The notes under the pieces are model-generated. The model saw nothing but the letters and a program-made list of their open reading frames with translations, did not search any database and was not told the DNA's origin. Positions 8,500 through 16,771 of a DNA stretch of 64,000 bases are shown here, piece by piece (position 1 is the stretch's first letter; each line of letters begins with the position of its first letter). The DNA comes from JAQBDA01 sp963709875 (GTDB lineage: Bacteria; Chloroflexota; Anaerolineae; Anaerolineales; UBA4823): positions 434,001-498,000 of the forward strand of contig CAVPYB010000011.1 in assembly GCA_963709875.1 (NCBI GenBank), given 5' to 3'. A program made the translations under genes and the position numbers.

Positions 8500-8946
8500 T
8501 CAGCCTCGCTCACTCAGGTTGCGGTGACGGAGCTTGAAGGACAGATCGGCTGCCAGGTTGCGCATAACGATGTAGCCGATGTGATTGTTTTCCAGGCACA
8601 GCTTTTCGAAAGCTTCACGCTGGATCGCCTGTACGGTGGTGGGTTCTACGATTGAACGTACAGTTGCAGAACGCGGTCCCTGATCGATCAGAGCCATTTC
8701 ACCGACGATCTGTCCGGCTCCAAGATTGACCACAACGCGTGTCTGGCTGCCGGATATCCCCCCGATGATCACCTCCAAGAACCCCTCGGTGATGATGTAT
8801 AACTCATCGCCCGGTTCGCATTGCGTGGTTAGCTGGACACCCCTCTCTACACTTCTCTCAGTGCATAGATGGGCGATCTGCTCGATCTCGCCTGCTTCGA
8901 GCCCTTCGAAAAGCTCAACTTTTTGCAGGACTTGCATCAGATCCAT
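8500..8946 (-). CDS. Cyclic-nucleotide-binding domain protein (no DNA-binding domain)
   Basis: 148 residues made of a single cNMP-binding domain. The beta barrel and phosphate-binding cassette are clear (GEMALIDQGPRSATV, with the Glu and Arg that hold the cyclic phosphate). After it comes a helix, and the protein ends without a helix-turn-helix, so it is not a Crp-type regulator by itself. It may be a free sensor subunit. It lies between the Lgt-like gene and a small protein. The start has AAAGGGG 6 bases upstream. Confidence 0.85.
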   Translation of the reverse strand: MDLMQVLQKVELFEGLEAGEIEQIAHLCTERSVERGVQLTTQCEPGDELYIITEGFLEVIIGGISGSQTRVVVNLGAGQIVGEMALIDQGPRSATVRSIVEPTTVQAIQREAFEKLCLENNHIGYIVMRNLAADLSFKLRHRNLSERG

Positions 8947-9054
8947 GATTTACCCCTTTCGTTACCCAACCCTGCTGAATAGAGTTATCACCCTTGCTGC
9001 AGTAAAAACTGCTGCACGCCCCACGCTGCTACTACCGGTTTATCTGAATCCATC

Positions 9055-9812
9055 CTAATCGTTCTGTTGGCTGGTAGTAGATGCCTGATTGCGGTTGATC
9101 CGGCCCAGTGCCAGCAGGCAGATTGCCAGGACAACCCAGGCGATGAGCTGTGCCTGGCGGATGCCATTGGCGAGCAGGTGCTGTCCGCTCGCAAGGCTTC
9201 GAATATGAGTTGCGCGCCCACGCTGCTGGCAGTAAAAGCGAAGAAGTACGTCCCTGGCAGCCAGGATTGGATGCGTACCCCACCTGGCCAGAACAATGCC
9301 AGGATAACGAGGGCAGATATCGTTTCATAGATCTGGGTGGGGTGGCGTTTCGCTCCCCAGAGTTCAATTCCTACCGGCAGGTTGGTTGGAATACCGAAGG
9401 CATCTCCTGAGGCAAGGTGAGCGAGACCGAGCGCCACGGCCATCACTGCCAAAAGCGGCGTGAGCGCGTCCAGTGTGGGGAGCAAGAGCATATGCTTGCG
9501 GTTGGCATAAATCAGGGCTGCCAGCAGAGCGACAGCAGCTCCGCCGAGCGGGTCCAACAGTCCGGGGTTGAGAGAGATCAGGCTGCGCGGGCTGGCTGCA
9601 AAGGCTTCGGGGTACCTGGCGACATACACAAGGCGGGAACCAACCACCCCGGCTAGCAATGCAATCAAGGTCAGATTGGATAAGAGTGCTGGGTCGACCC
9701 CCCGCCGGGGTGCATGCCTCTCTGCCAGGTTGAGCCCTACCCACAGTCCGACCAGAAGTACGAATCCAGGCACCTGCAATGCCAGCGGTCCAACTTGGAT
9801 GACAGGCAGCAT
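9055..9812 (-). CDS. Lgt-like membrane protein, divergent (frame broken near 9178)
   Basis: A polytopic membrane protein of the prolipoprotein diacylglyceryl transferase fold, with about seven helices and the motif RHPTQIYE that matches the RHPSQLYE motif of Lgt. The usual catalytic region is altered: the GRxGNFxN motif is GLAHLASGDAFG, and the conserved His of the HGG segment is missing, so normal lipoprotein lipidation is doubtful. The frame is lost after EALRADS; in the next frame it continues HLLANGIRQAQLIAW to a TAG at 9055-9057, giving 252 residues if one base is missing near 9178. The unshifted frame would run to 8988 with a non-membrane tail. It follows tlpA by 5 bp. Confidence 0.75.
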
Positions 9813-9817
9813 CGCAG

Positions 9818-10387
9818 TCAGTCCTCCATCAATTGTTGGACCCTGGTACGCAGCAGTGCTTCGGACATCGGTCCCCCGATGACAACTTCCTGAATAATCC
9901 CATTGCGGTCGATGAAGAACGACGTCGGCAGAGAGCGGAGCTGGTAAAGTCGAGATACCTCGCCATCGGTGTCCAGCAGGATGGGGAAGTTCAACCCATA
10001 TTGGTCCGCGAAATCGATCGCAGCCTGCCGGCTGTCCTGGTTCGTTGCATTGACTGCCAGTATCTCGAAACCCTGGTCTTTATATGCCTCATAAGCCTTC
10101 TGCATGGCGGGCATCTCTGCCCGGCAAGGAGGGCACCAGCTTGTCCACAGGTTTACAAGCACCGGACTGCCGCGCAAGTCTGAGAGGGTGATAATTTGCC
10201 CTTCAGGCGTGCTCAGGCTGAAATCAGGAGCCGCAAAGCCCTGCCGCGGGAGGGGGACTCTGCCGCTGGTTGTGCTGCCCGGTTCAGCCCTGCTGGCGTA
10301 GATCCAGGCAGCCCCGGCGACCAAAAGCAGAGCGGAGATGATATACCAGCGATTTCCTGTAAATATTGCCATAGACCAGCCCTTCAT
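9818..10387 (-). CDS. TlpA/ResA-type membrane-anchored thioredoxin
   Basis: 189 residues: an N-terminal membrane anchor (about residues 12-30) and an extracytoplasmic redoxin domain with active site SWCPPCRAEMPAMQ (CPPC) and the cis-Pro motif LPTSFFID. Such proteins reduce disulfides in cytochrome c or other exported proteins, usually fed by CcdA. A second ATG at 10372 has AAGGG upstream and may be the true start. It is the first gene of the minus-strand run tlpA / Lgt-like / cNMP-binding / small protein, and it faces away from the lipoprotein at 10521. Confidence 0.87.
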   Translation of the reverse strand: MKGWSMAIFTGNRWYIISALLLVAGAAWIYASRAEPGSTTSGRVPLPRQGFAAPDFSLSTPEGQIITLSDLRGSPVLVNLWTSWCPPCRAEMPAMQKAYEAYKDQGFEILAVNATNQDSRQAAIDFADQYGLNFPILLDTDGEVSRLYQLRSLPTSFFIDRNGIIQEVVIGGPMSEALLRTRVQQLMED

Positions 10388-10520
10388 CTGCCTGTAGTTC
10401 GAAGGACCTCCATTTGAAGTTTATTAGGAAAGGAAATTACTGTCAAGTTTGGCTTGCTGATACGGCAGGGACGCCGATCGTCGCAAGTGCCGATATTGCC
10501 AAACAAGGTTATTCGATGAT

Positions 10521-11465
10521 ATGATCATTGGCTGGGTGAACATGATGATGACGAAACCTGTTAAGAACCAACGAAAGCTGGACGCTCGTCCGGTGATGTT
10601 AATGCTGATCTTGGTCTTGCTCTTGTCTGCCTGCCGCCGCGCACCCGAGCCGTCGCCGACTACAGCCCCAACCAGTACCGTAGCTGCCACAGACACACAG
10701 CAGCCGACTGAAGAGCCATCCGCTACACAGGCAGCGGCAACCCTTACTGCTACCCTTGGAGCAACCCCCTATCCGGCTGCAACCACTTCCCAGCCCTCCC
10801 CGGATATACCTGCGGATACCGCCTATCCAGGCCCGTCGACACCATTCCCTTCACCGACTTCCCCCTATCCCGGTCCGCCGACACCGTTCCCATCTCCAAC
10901 CTCACCCTATCCAAGTCCGCCGACACCATTTCCTTCACCAACCTCACCCTACCCGGTGCCCAGTCCAGGGCTGCCGCTACCCGCCAGCCCTACGCCGTAT
11001 CCACCACCCGGAAGCCGCCCGGGATACCCCGCCCCTGGGGTGACGCCGACTGGCATACCCGGCACACTGATCAGCCCATCGCCTCCCGTGGCAGGTCTGA
11101 CCGGCACACCACAGCCAACACCTACCCAGGCTGTGGTACGCACCAGACTGAGGGCAACCGATCCGCGCACCTTCCAGATCGTCTCCGGGCAGCACCAACT
11201 GGTAGAGTTTTTTGCTTTCTGGGATCCGGTCAGCCGCAGCATGGCGCCGGTGGTACACGCTCTCGAAGACCGCTACCAGGGTAGCATACGCTTCGTCTAC
11301 CTGGACATCGAAGACCCAGCCAACAGCCTGTTCCGCTCCTTGATCGGCAGCCGGCTGCCGCCGCTGTTCTATCTGCTGGATGAGCAGGGGAATGTGCTGG
11401 AGGAGTGGCGCGGGTACGTGACTGTTGAGGATTTCGAGCGCGCTTTCACCGCCATCAGCCCATAA
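10521..11465 (+). CDS. Thioredoxin-fold lipoprotein with Pro/Thr-rich linker, cysteines absent
   Basis: 314 residues. The N-terminus has a lipoprotein signal ending LLLSACRR, followed by about 180 residues rich in Pro, Thr and Ser, including three 14-residue repeats. The last 105 residues are thioredoxin-like (LVEFFAFWDPVSRSMAP), but the CXXC motif is replaced by DPVS, so it cannot do thiol chemistry. The next gene downstream is a paralogue that retains the C-terminal Cys of the motif. An alternative start lies at 10542. It probably stands off the cell surface through the linker as a binding or scaffold protein; that role is inferred. Confidence 0.8.
   Translation: MIIGWVNMMMTKPVKNQRKLDARPVMLMLILVLLLSACRRAPEPSPTTAPTSTVAATDTQQPTEEPSATQAAATLTATLGATPYPAATTSQPSPDIPADTAYPGPSTPFPSPTSPYPGPPTPFPSPTSPYPSPPTPFPSPTSPYPVPSPGLPLPASPTPYPPPGSRPGYPAPGVTPTGIPGTLISPSPPVAGLTGTPQPTPTQAVVRTRLRATDPRTFQIVSGQHQLVEFFAFWDPVSRSMAPVVHALEDRYQGSIRFVYLDIEDPANSLFRSLIGSRLPPLFYLLDEQGNVLEEWRGYVTVEDFERAFTAISP
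10824..10949 (+). repeat. Three 42-bp tandem repeats coding Pro-rich 14-mers
   Basis: Three in-frame units of 42 bp (10824-10865, 10866-10907, 10908-10949) code for YPxPxTPFPSPTSP-type 14-mers, with silent third-base changes between copies. A partial fourth copy follows. They lengthen the linker of the lipoprotein and could vary in copy number between strains. Confidence 0.9.
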
Positions 11466-11478
11466 GAAGCTATCGTTA

Positions 11479-11509
11479 AACCGGAATACGGCGGTCTCTC
11501 CTTCCGGTT
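11479..11509 (+). terminator. Weak hairpin after the first thioredoxin-fold lipoprotein
   Basis: AACCGGAA (11479-11486) pairs with TTCCGGTT (11502-11509) around a 15-base loop, 14 bp after the stop and followed by CTATTTT. It is a plausible but weak terminator. Confidence 0.4.
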
Positions 11510-11613
11510 GCTATTTTGCCCCAGACATCATAGACCTGCCACTGAATTGCGCATAGCATAAATAAATAGTTAGTGAGAATTGTGCCGCCCATCTACGATG
11601 ATACCGGTTGGAA

Positions 11614-11622
11614 TGGTATGAT
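11614..11622 (+). promoter_or_regulatory. Extended -10 element before the UxxC lipoprotein gene
   Basis: TGGTATGAT (TGn plus -10 hexamer) lies 35 bp before the ATG at 11657. The -35 is poor. It resembles the TGGTATAAT elements in front of the two subtilase genes. Confidence 0.4.
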
Positions 11623-11656
11623 TTGTGAGACTTACCAGGAAAGGCAGCTATACCGT

Positions 11657-12278
11657 ATGAAGAGCGTAAAATTTCTGTTCCTGATTTCGATAATTGCATT
11701 ACTGCTGGCAGCTTGCTCGGGAGCCGGAGCGGGAGCGTGAGGGATCAGTTGTTGAATCAGCGCCTGCCCAGCCAATCACGGAAGCCCCATCCGCGAGCCT
11801 GCCAGACGCGCAGCCTCCGGCCTCGACAGTAGCGCCAGCTGAGACTGATAGCCAGGCTCAGCAGCCTGCAGCGCCGGTTGAAGCAGCAGCTCCGACAGGA
11901 GAATCCGCTGAGGCTGACTCAGCTCCGGCTTCTACCAGGCCAACCCCGCGTCCCGGGCTCGAAGCCACCAATCCAGGCGATGTAAGATTGGCATCCGACA
12001 GGGTGCAGCTGATCGAATTCTTTGCCTTTTGGTGACCGACATGCCGCAGGATGGCGCCCATCGTGCATGGGCTGGAAGCAGAATACTCGGACAGGATGAA
12101 TTTCGTCTATCTGGATATCGATGACCCGGCGACCACGGCCTTCAAACAGGAGTTAGGCTATTTTGTCCAGCCCAATTTCTTCCTACTGGATGGGCAGGGC
12201 AATGTCTTGATGCAGTGGTATGGTCCGGTGAGCGAGGAGGAATTCATTCAGGCATTCGATTCTGCGCTTACGCAATAA
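11657..12278 (+). CDS. Thioredoxin-fold lipoprotein with in-frame TGA at the catalytic cysteine (selenoprotein candidate)
   Basis: Starting at ATG 11657 the protein has a lipoprotein signal (LLLAACSGAG), a Pro/Ala/Glu-rich linker and a thioredoxin domain. Two frame problems are present. Near 11733 one extra base shifts the frame from the signal peptide to the linker. At 12033-12035 a TGA interrupts FFAFW-TGA-PTCRRMAPIVHGLE and the same frame then runs on to 12278. The TGA stands exactly where the first Cys of a WCxxC active site belongs, and the second Cys is kept, so reading TGA as selenocysteine gives a UxxC redox site. A hairpin lies 20-37 bases after the TGA. With one base removed the length is 206 codons. 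The alternative is a TGC-to-TGA error or a decayed gene. Confidence 0.65.
12056..12072 (+). other. Hairpin after the TGA, possible bacterial SECIS element
   Basis: GCCCAT (12056-12061) pairs with ATGGGC (12067-12072) around a 5-base loop CGTGC, whose centre is about 29 bases after the TGA. Spacing, loop size and a G in the first two loop positions fit what is known of bacterial SECIS elements. A competing small stem (12050-12054 with 12058-12062) exists. It lies inside coding sequence, as bacterial SECIS elements do. Confidence 0.4.
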
Positions 12279-12391
12279 ACGCCGTGTATTAGAGATAAGC
12301 GAATAGGGAGTTGGTCATTAAACCCCAGGTCTCACTTCAAAGTGGATTGTCGGCATTCGTTCCCTGAAGCCGGCATATTCTCTTCCTGGAC

Positions 12392-12419
12392 TTGACATGC
12401 GCTGAAATGGTGATATGAT
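12392..12419 (+). promoter_or_regulatory. Promoter of the copper-response operon
   Basis: TTGACA (12392-12397) is a perfect -35. TATGAT (12414-12419) follows after 16 bp and is preceded by TG at 12411-12412, making an extended -10. The operator-like palindrome at 12428-12450 covers the expected transcription start, as expected for a promoter repressed by CsoR. Confidence 0.8.
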
Positions 12420-12427
12420 TATCCGTA

Positions 12428-12450
12428 ACCCCTCCCCCATGGGGGGGGAT
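12428..12450 (+). promoter_or_regulatory. CsoR-type operator (C-tract / G-tract palindrome)
   Basis: A run of C (12429-12438 with one T) is followed by AT and eight G, centred near 12439.5 and flanked by AT-rich bases. Pseudo-palindromic G/C tracts of this sort are the known binding sites of the CsoR/RcnR family. It lies directly after the -10 and 19 bp before csoR, so autoregulation by steric block is expected. Confidence 0.75.
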
Positions 12451-12468
12451 AGTCCAGGAGCTTTTACC

Positions 12469-12738
12469 ATGAAACACGAAAGTGCAATCCGCCGCTTGAA
12501 AACCGTAGAAGGTCATATCCGGGGTATCGAACGTATGGTCGAGCAGGAAGACTACTGCATCGACATTCTGCGCCAGATCCAGGCCGTTCAGGCTGCATTG
12601 AATAAGATAAGCACTGTGATCCTCGAAGAGCACCTGCACTCCTGCCTGATCACAGCCGTGCGCGGGGATGATCCGGATGAACGCGAGCGTGTGCTGAGAG
12701 AAATCACGGATGTATTCGAGACGGCCACCAAAGTATAG
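12469..12738 (+). CDS. csoR: Copper-sensing repressor CsoR family (DUF156)
   Basis: 89 residues, all-helical, beginning MKHESAIRRLKTVEGHIRG, the standard family start. An earlier in-frame start at 12415 overlaps the promoter and operator and is rejected. The copper-binding trio Cys-His-Cys is present: Cys in EQEDYCIDIL, then His and Cys in EEHLHSC. When Cu(I) binds, the tetramer leaves DNA. It is the first gene of the csoR-copZ-copA cassette and probably controls all three through the site just upstream. Confidence 0.92.
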   Translation: MKHESAIRRLKTVEGHIRGIERMVEQEDYCIDILRQIQAVQAALNKISTVILEEHLHSCLITAVRGDDPDERERVLREITDVFETATKV

Positions 12739-12793
12739 AACTCAGGTGCATATAGAACCTGATAAAAACATCTAACAAATTAAGGAGCGACCA

Positions 12794-13000
12794 ATGACAA
12801 CCGTAACCTATTCCATTCCAAATATTAATTGCGGGCACTGCGTACACACGATCCAGATGGAGGTAAGCGATCTGCAAGGGGTGACCTCAGTCACGGCAGA
12901 TCAGGAATCCAGGACAGCCACGATCACATTTGCGCCACCTGCAACAGAACAGAGCATCCAGGCGCTGCTGGCTGAAATCAACTATCCGATCGCTGCATAA
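12794..13000 (+). CDS. copZ: CopZ-like copper chaperone (HMA domain)
   Basis: 68 residues, one ferredoxin-like heavy-metal-associated domain. The metal-binding motif is NINCGHC (CxxC with Gly-His between), a variant seen in several CopZ-like proteins. GGAG lies 8 bases before the ATG. It carries Cu(I) to the CopA pump encoded next. It lies 55 bp after csoR in the same direction. Confidence 0.9.
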   Translation: MTTVTYSIPNINCGHCVHTIQMEVSDLQGVTSVTADQESRTATITFAPPATEQSIQALLAEINYPIAA

Positions 13001-13095
13001 GGTACTCATTAGAGCCGGCAGGATCAATCTTTTGGGGTTGTGCACAGCTTCTCTGATCGTTTCGCACCCCAGCAAAATATACTGCGGAGCCCTCT

Positions 13096-15544
13096 ATGTC
13101 CGATAGCAAACAGGTCACTCTCCCGGTTACGGGCATGACCTGTGCCAACTGTGTTGCTACAGTTGAGAGAAACCTGAAGAAAGTCGACGGCGTTCAAAGC
13201 GCGATGGTCAACCTGTCCTCGGAGCGAGCCACGGTTGAATACGATCCCGATCTGGCTGGCATAGGGGACTTGATCGCCCGCATCCAGCGAGCTGGCTACG
13301 ATATCGCTTCCGGCGAAGCGGACATCCTGGTGCGCCGGATGAGCGATGATAACGATGCCCGCCGCCTGGAGAAGCTGTTGGGCGGGATTTAGGGTGTCCT
13401 CAGCGCCCAAGTCAGCTATGCTACGGAACACGCCCGGGTGAAATACATCCCCACGGCGGTCAGCCAGGCAGAGCTGCGCAAGGCGATCTCTTCCGCCGGT
13501 TTCGAGGCGGTTGAGACGGGTGGCGATGCGGAAGATGCTGAGCAGATAGCACGCGAAGCTGAAATCGCCGAACAGCGCCGCCTCCTTACCATCGGGCTGA
13601 TTTTCACCATCCCGCTATTCCTGTTCTCCATGGCACGCGACCTCGGGCTGCTCGGTATGTGGTCGCACGCACCCTGGACAAACTGGATGATGCTCGCCCT
13701 GGCGACGCCGGTGCAGTTCTATGTGGGCTGGCAGTACTACGTCGGAGCGTATAAATCGCTGCGCAATGGTTCGGCCAATATGGATGTGCTGATCGCGATG
13801 GGTTCATCGGCTGCCTATTTCTACTCTCTGGCAGTTGTATTGGGCTTGATCTCCGGGCATGTCTATTTCGAGACTGCTGCGGTGATCATCACCCTGATCA
13901 AGCTGGGTAAATACCTGGAAGCGCGCGCCAAAGGTCGCACGAGCGATGCGATCAAGAAGCTGATGGGTCTGCGCGCGAAAGACAGCGCGCGTGATCCGGG
14001 ACGACCAGGAACTGGATATACCGGTGGATGACGTCTCGGTAGGCGATGTCGTGCTTGTCAGGCCTGGCGAGAAGATCCCCGTCGATGGCGTGGTGATCGA
14101 GGGTCACTCATCCGTTGACGAGTCGATGCTGACCGGTGAATCGCTGCCGGTAGAAAAAGGACCCGGGGATGCGGTCATCGGAGCGACGCTGAACAAACTG
14201 GGGATGATCAAGTTCGAGGCTACAAAAGTCGGCAAAGAGACTGCCCTGGCACAGATCATCCGCCTGGTGGAGGAAGCGCAAGGTAGCAAGGCCCCGATCC
14301 AGAAGCTGGCTGACCGGGTATCTGCCGTCTTTGTCCCCGCTGTGATCGCCATCGCGGCGGCTACCTTCCTGGTTTGGTACTTCCTCATCCCACTCCCACC
14401 GGATTCTGATGTCAGCCTGTTCACCCGTGCGCTGATCAATATGGTTGCCGTGCTGGTCATCGCCTGTCCCTGTGCGATGGGACTTGCTACCCCGACTGCG
14501 GTCATGGTTGGTACGGGGCGCGGGGCGGAGATGGGCATCTTATTCCGCTCGGGAGAAGCCTTGGAACGCGCCGGAGGGCTGGATTCGATTATCCTTGATA
14601 AGACCGGGACTATCACCCGCGGGCAGCCATCCGTGACGGATATCTTCACCCGGTATAAATTATCCGCGGCAGGCAGCCAGGCGAATGGCATATCAGACGA
14701 AGAGCTGCTGCGTCTGGCAGCTTCAGTCGAGAAAGGCTCTGAGCACCCCCTGGGCGAGGCGATCCTGGCTGAAGCCGGGGACCTCGAGCTCAAGCTGGGC
14801 GAACCGCATAAATTCCAGGCCATCGTCGGTCAGGGTGTCGGTGCGGAGGTCGAGGGGCGTGCAGTGCTGATCGGAAACCAGCGCATGATGCTGGCGAGTG
14901 GAATGCAGCTGAATGGTTTCGAGAGCACCGTTGATCGCTTGCAGTCAGAAGCCAAGACTGCCATGCTTGTCGCGGTCGATGGTCAGGTCGAGGGCGTGAT
15001 CGCGGTTGCGGATACGATTAAAGAAGGCTCGAAAGAAGCCATACAGGAGCTGCGCCGGATGGGCTTGCAGGTGGGAATGATCACCGGAGATAACCAGGCG
15101 ACCGCCGAGGCAATTGCCTCTAGCGTCCAGATCGATCGAGTGCTGGCGGATGTGCTCCCGGGAGATAAAGCCATACAGGTTATGAAGATGCAAGAGCAGG
15201 GAGCCGTGGTGGCGATGGTCGGAGATGGGATCAACGACGCGCCTGCGCTGGCACAGGCAGACGTCGGTATAGCTATCGGGTCCGGCACCGATGTTGCTAT
15301 GGCTGCTGCACCGATTACATTGATCAGTGGAGATCTGCGCGCTGTCCCGCGTGCGATTTCGCTCTCGCGCAGGAGCGTACGTACAATTAAGCAGAACCTG
15401 TTTTGGGCATTCATCTACAATATCCTGCTGATCCCAGCTGCGGCTGCTGGTCTGTTAAACCCGATGCTGGCAGCCGGCGCAATGGCGTTCAGCTCGGTCT
15501 TCGTCGTCAGCAACAGCCTGCGCCTGCGCAAAGCCAGGTTATAA
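13096..15544 (+). CDS. copA: Copper-exporting P1B-type ATPase CopA (interrupted twice)
   Basis: A copper pump of about 815 residues if read through two breaks. It starts with an HMA domain (GMTCANC), followed by a second HMA-like unit without cysteines. An in-frame TAG at 13390-13392 stands where a GAG (Glu) is expected in LLGGI-stop-GVLSAQ. A one-base shift near 13985 splits LMGLRAK from ARVIRDDQELDIPV; removing one G there restores the usual AKTARVIRD sequence. After that the protein is intact: TGES, the membrane CPC motif (IACPCAMG), DKTGTIT with the phosphorylated Asp, SEHPLGE and GDGINDAP. Both breaks look like sequence errors because all motifs are conserved. It exports Cu(I) as the last gene of the CsoR operon. 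Confidence 0.9.
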
Positions 15545-15651
15545 ACTCTGCTGCGCGCGGGAAGGCTATCTTCTATTGACCCTTCTATCAATCCCGGTTA
15601 TGCTTGGTTTTGGGCAGATTCCGAATGAATATGGGTCCTGTTAGACCGAAT

Positions 15652-16755
15652 ATGAAAACCAATCCTTATTACTCTAGGCGTGATTTTTTAAAGCTGGCGG
15701 CGGTCGGAGTTGGCTCGCTGGGACTCAATCCCTTGGCACGCCTGTTTCAAGCACCTGATTTTCCTATTCATGACCGTCTGGGTAGGGCGTTCACCAAAGT
15801 CGAGATCAAAGCACGCCCTGATATCGATTCGGAAACCGTTGGCGTGCTGTACGATGATGCTGTTGTTCCCTGGCTGCATGAGGTGGTCGGCAGCCATCCC
15901 TTCCGCTATAGGCAGCGCTGGGTCGAGACGCCTGACGGGTATATCTGGTCGTCTGACCTGCAGCCGGTGCGCAATCTTCTGAACGATCCGCTCAAGACGC
16001 TGCCGGTAACCAGCCTGGGTGAAGGCATGTGGGTTGAAGTCAGTGTGCCGTATGTTGACATACTGCTGGATCACAAACCGAAAAGCCCCGGTCTCAAGAA
16101 CCGTATGGAAGCCGGCATGCCGCTGCGGCTTTATTACAGCCAGATCCTGTGGGTAGATCAGATCAAGGAAGACGAGCAAGGAACTGTGTGGTACCGCGTC
16201 AATGAGCGATATGGCTATGGTGACCTGATGTGGGCGCGGGCGGATTCTTTCCGACCGATGACTGTTGAAGAGATGTCCCCGATCAGCCCGGACGTGGAGG
16301 ATAAACGGGTGGTGATCAACGTCGACGAAAAGCTGCAAACATTATCTTGCTTCGAAGGCAGCCGTGAAGTATATTACTGCCGCATATCTGCAGGCAAGAA
16401 ATACGACGCCGAAGGCACTTTCCTGGGTCATTCATCGACGCCCACCGGCACCTTGAATATCTGGCGCAAGCTGGTATCCACGCACATGAGCGGTGGAACG
16501 ACAGGAGCCGGTTACGACCTGCCTGGGATTGGATGGACATGCCTGTTTACCTCCAATGGCGTTGCCACCCACTCAACTTTCTGGCACAACAATTTCGGCG
16601 GCGAGCTGATGTCACATGGCTGCATCAACGCCGCACCTCAGGATGCACGCTGGATTTTTCGCTGGACAAATCCCCCGGTGACCTATGACCCAGGTGATCT
16701 GTACAGTAAGGATGCGGAGATGCCTCCTACTAAGATTACAGTTCTCGAATCATAA
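15652..16755 (+). CDS. Tat-exported L,D-transpeptidase (YkuD domain)
   Basis: 367 residues from the ATG at 15652; earlier in-frame starts exist at 15604 and 15625. The start at 15652 gives a short N-terminus before a perfect twin-arginine signal (YSRRDFLKLAAVG). Residues 35-120 resemble an SH3-like domain. The C-terminal half is a YkuD domain with the catalytic motif SHGCINAAPQDARW, whose Cys is the nucleophile that forms 3-3 or lipoprotein-type peptidoglycan cross-links. Export through Tat is unusual for this family. It stands alone after copA, 15 bp before ccdA. Confidence 0.88.
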   Translation: MKTNPYYSRRDFLKLAAVGVGSLGLNPLARLFQAPDFPIHDRLGRAFTKVEIKARPDIDSETVGVLYDDAVVPWLHEVVGSHPFRYRQRWVETPDGYIWSSDLQPVRNLLNDPLKTLPVTSLGEGMWVEVSVPYVDILLDHKPKSPGLKNRMEAGMPLRLYYSQILWVDQIKEDEQGTVWYRVNERYGYGDLMWARADSFRPMTVEEMSPISPDVEDKRVVINVDEKLQTLSCFEGSREVYYCRISAGKKYDAEGTFLGHSSTPTGTLNIWRKLVSTHMSGGTTGAGYDLPGIGWTCLFTSNGVATHSTFWHNNFGGELMSHGCINAAPQDARWIFRWTNPPVTYDPGDLYSKDAEMPPTKITVLES

Positions 16756-16771
16756 GGGAGACTGAGCATTT

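Noticed and set aside
8988..9054. Unshifted C-terminal end of the Lgt-like protein
   Set aside because: The residues after 9178 in that frame are Ser/His/Trp-rich and not membrane-like, whereas the neighbouring frame continues a normal final helix and stops at 9055.
13096..15544. Programmed frameshifting in copA (as known for E. coli copA)
   Set aside because: In E. coli the shift is -1 after the HMA domain at a slippery run with a pseudoknot. Here the break is +1, much further downstream, with no slippery run, and a TAG is also present; sequence error fits better.
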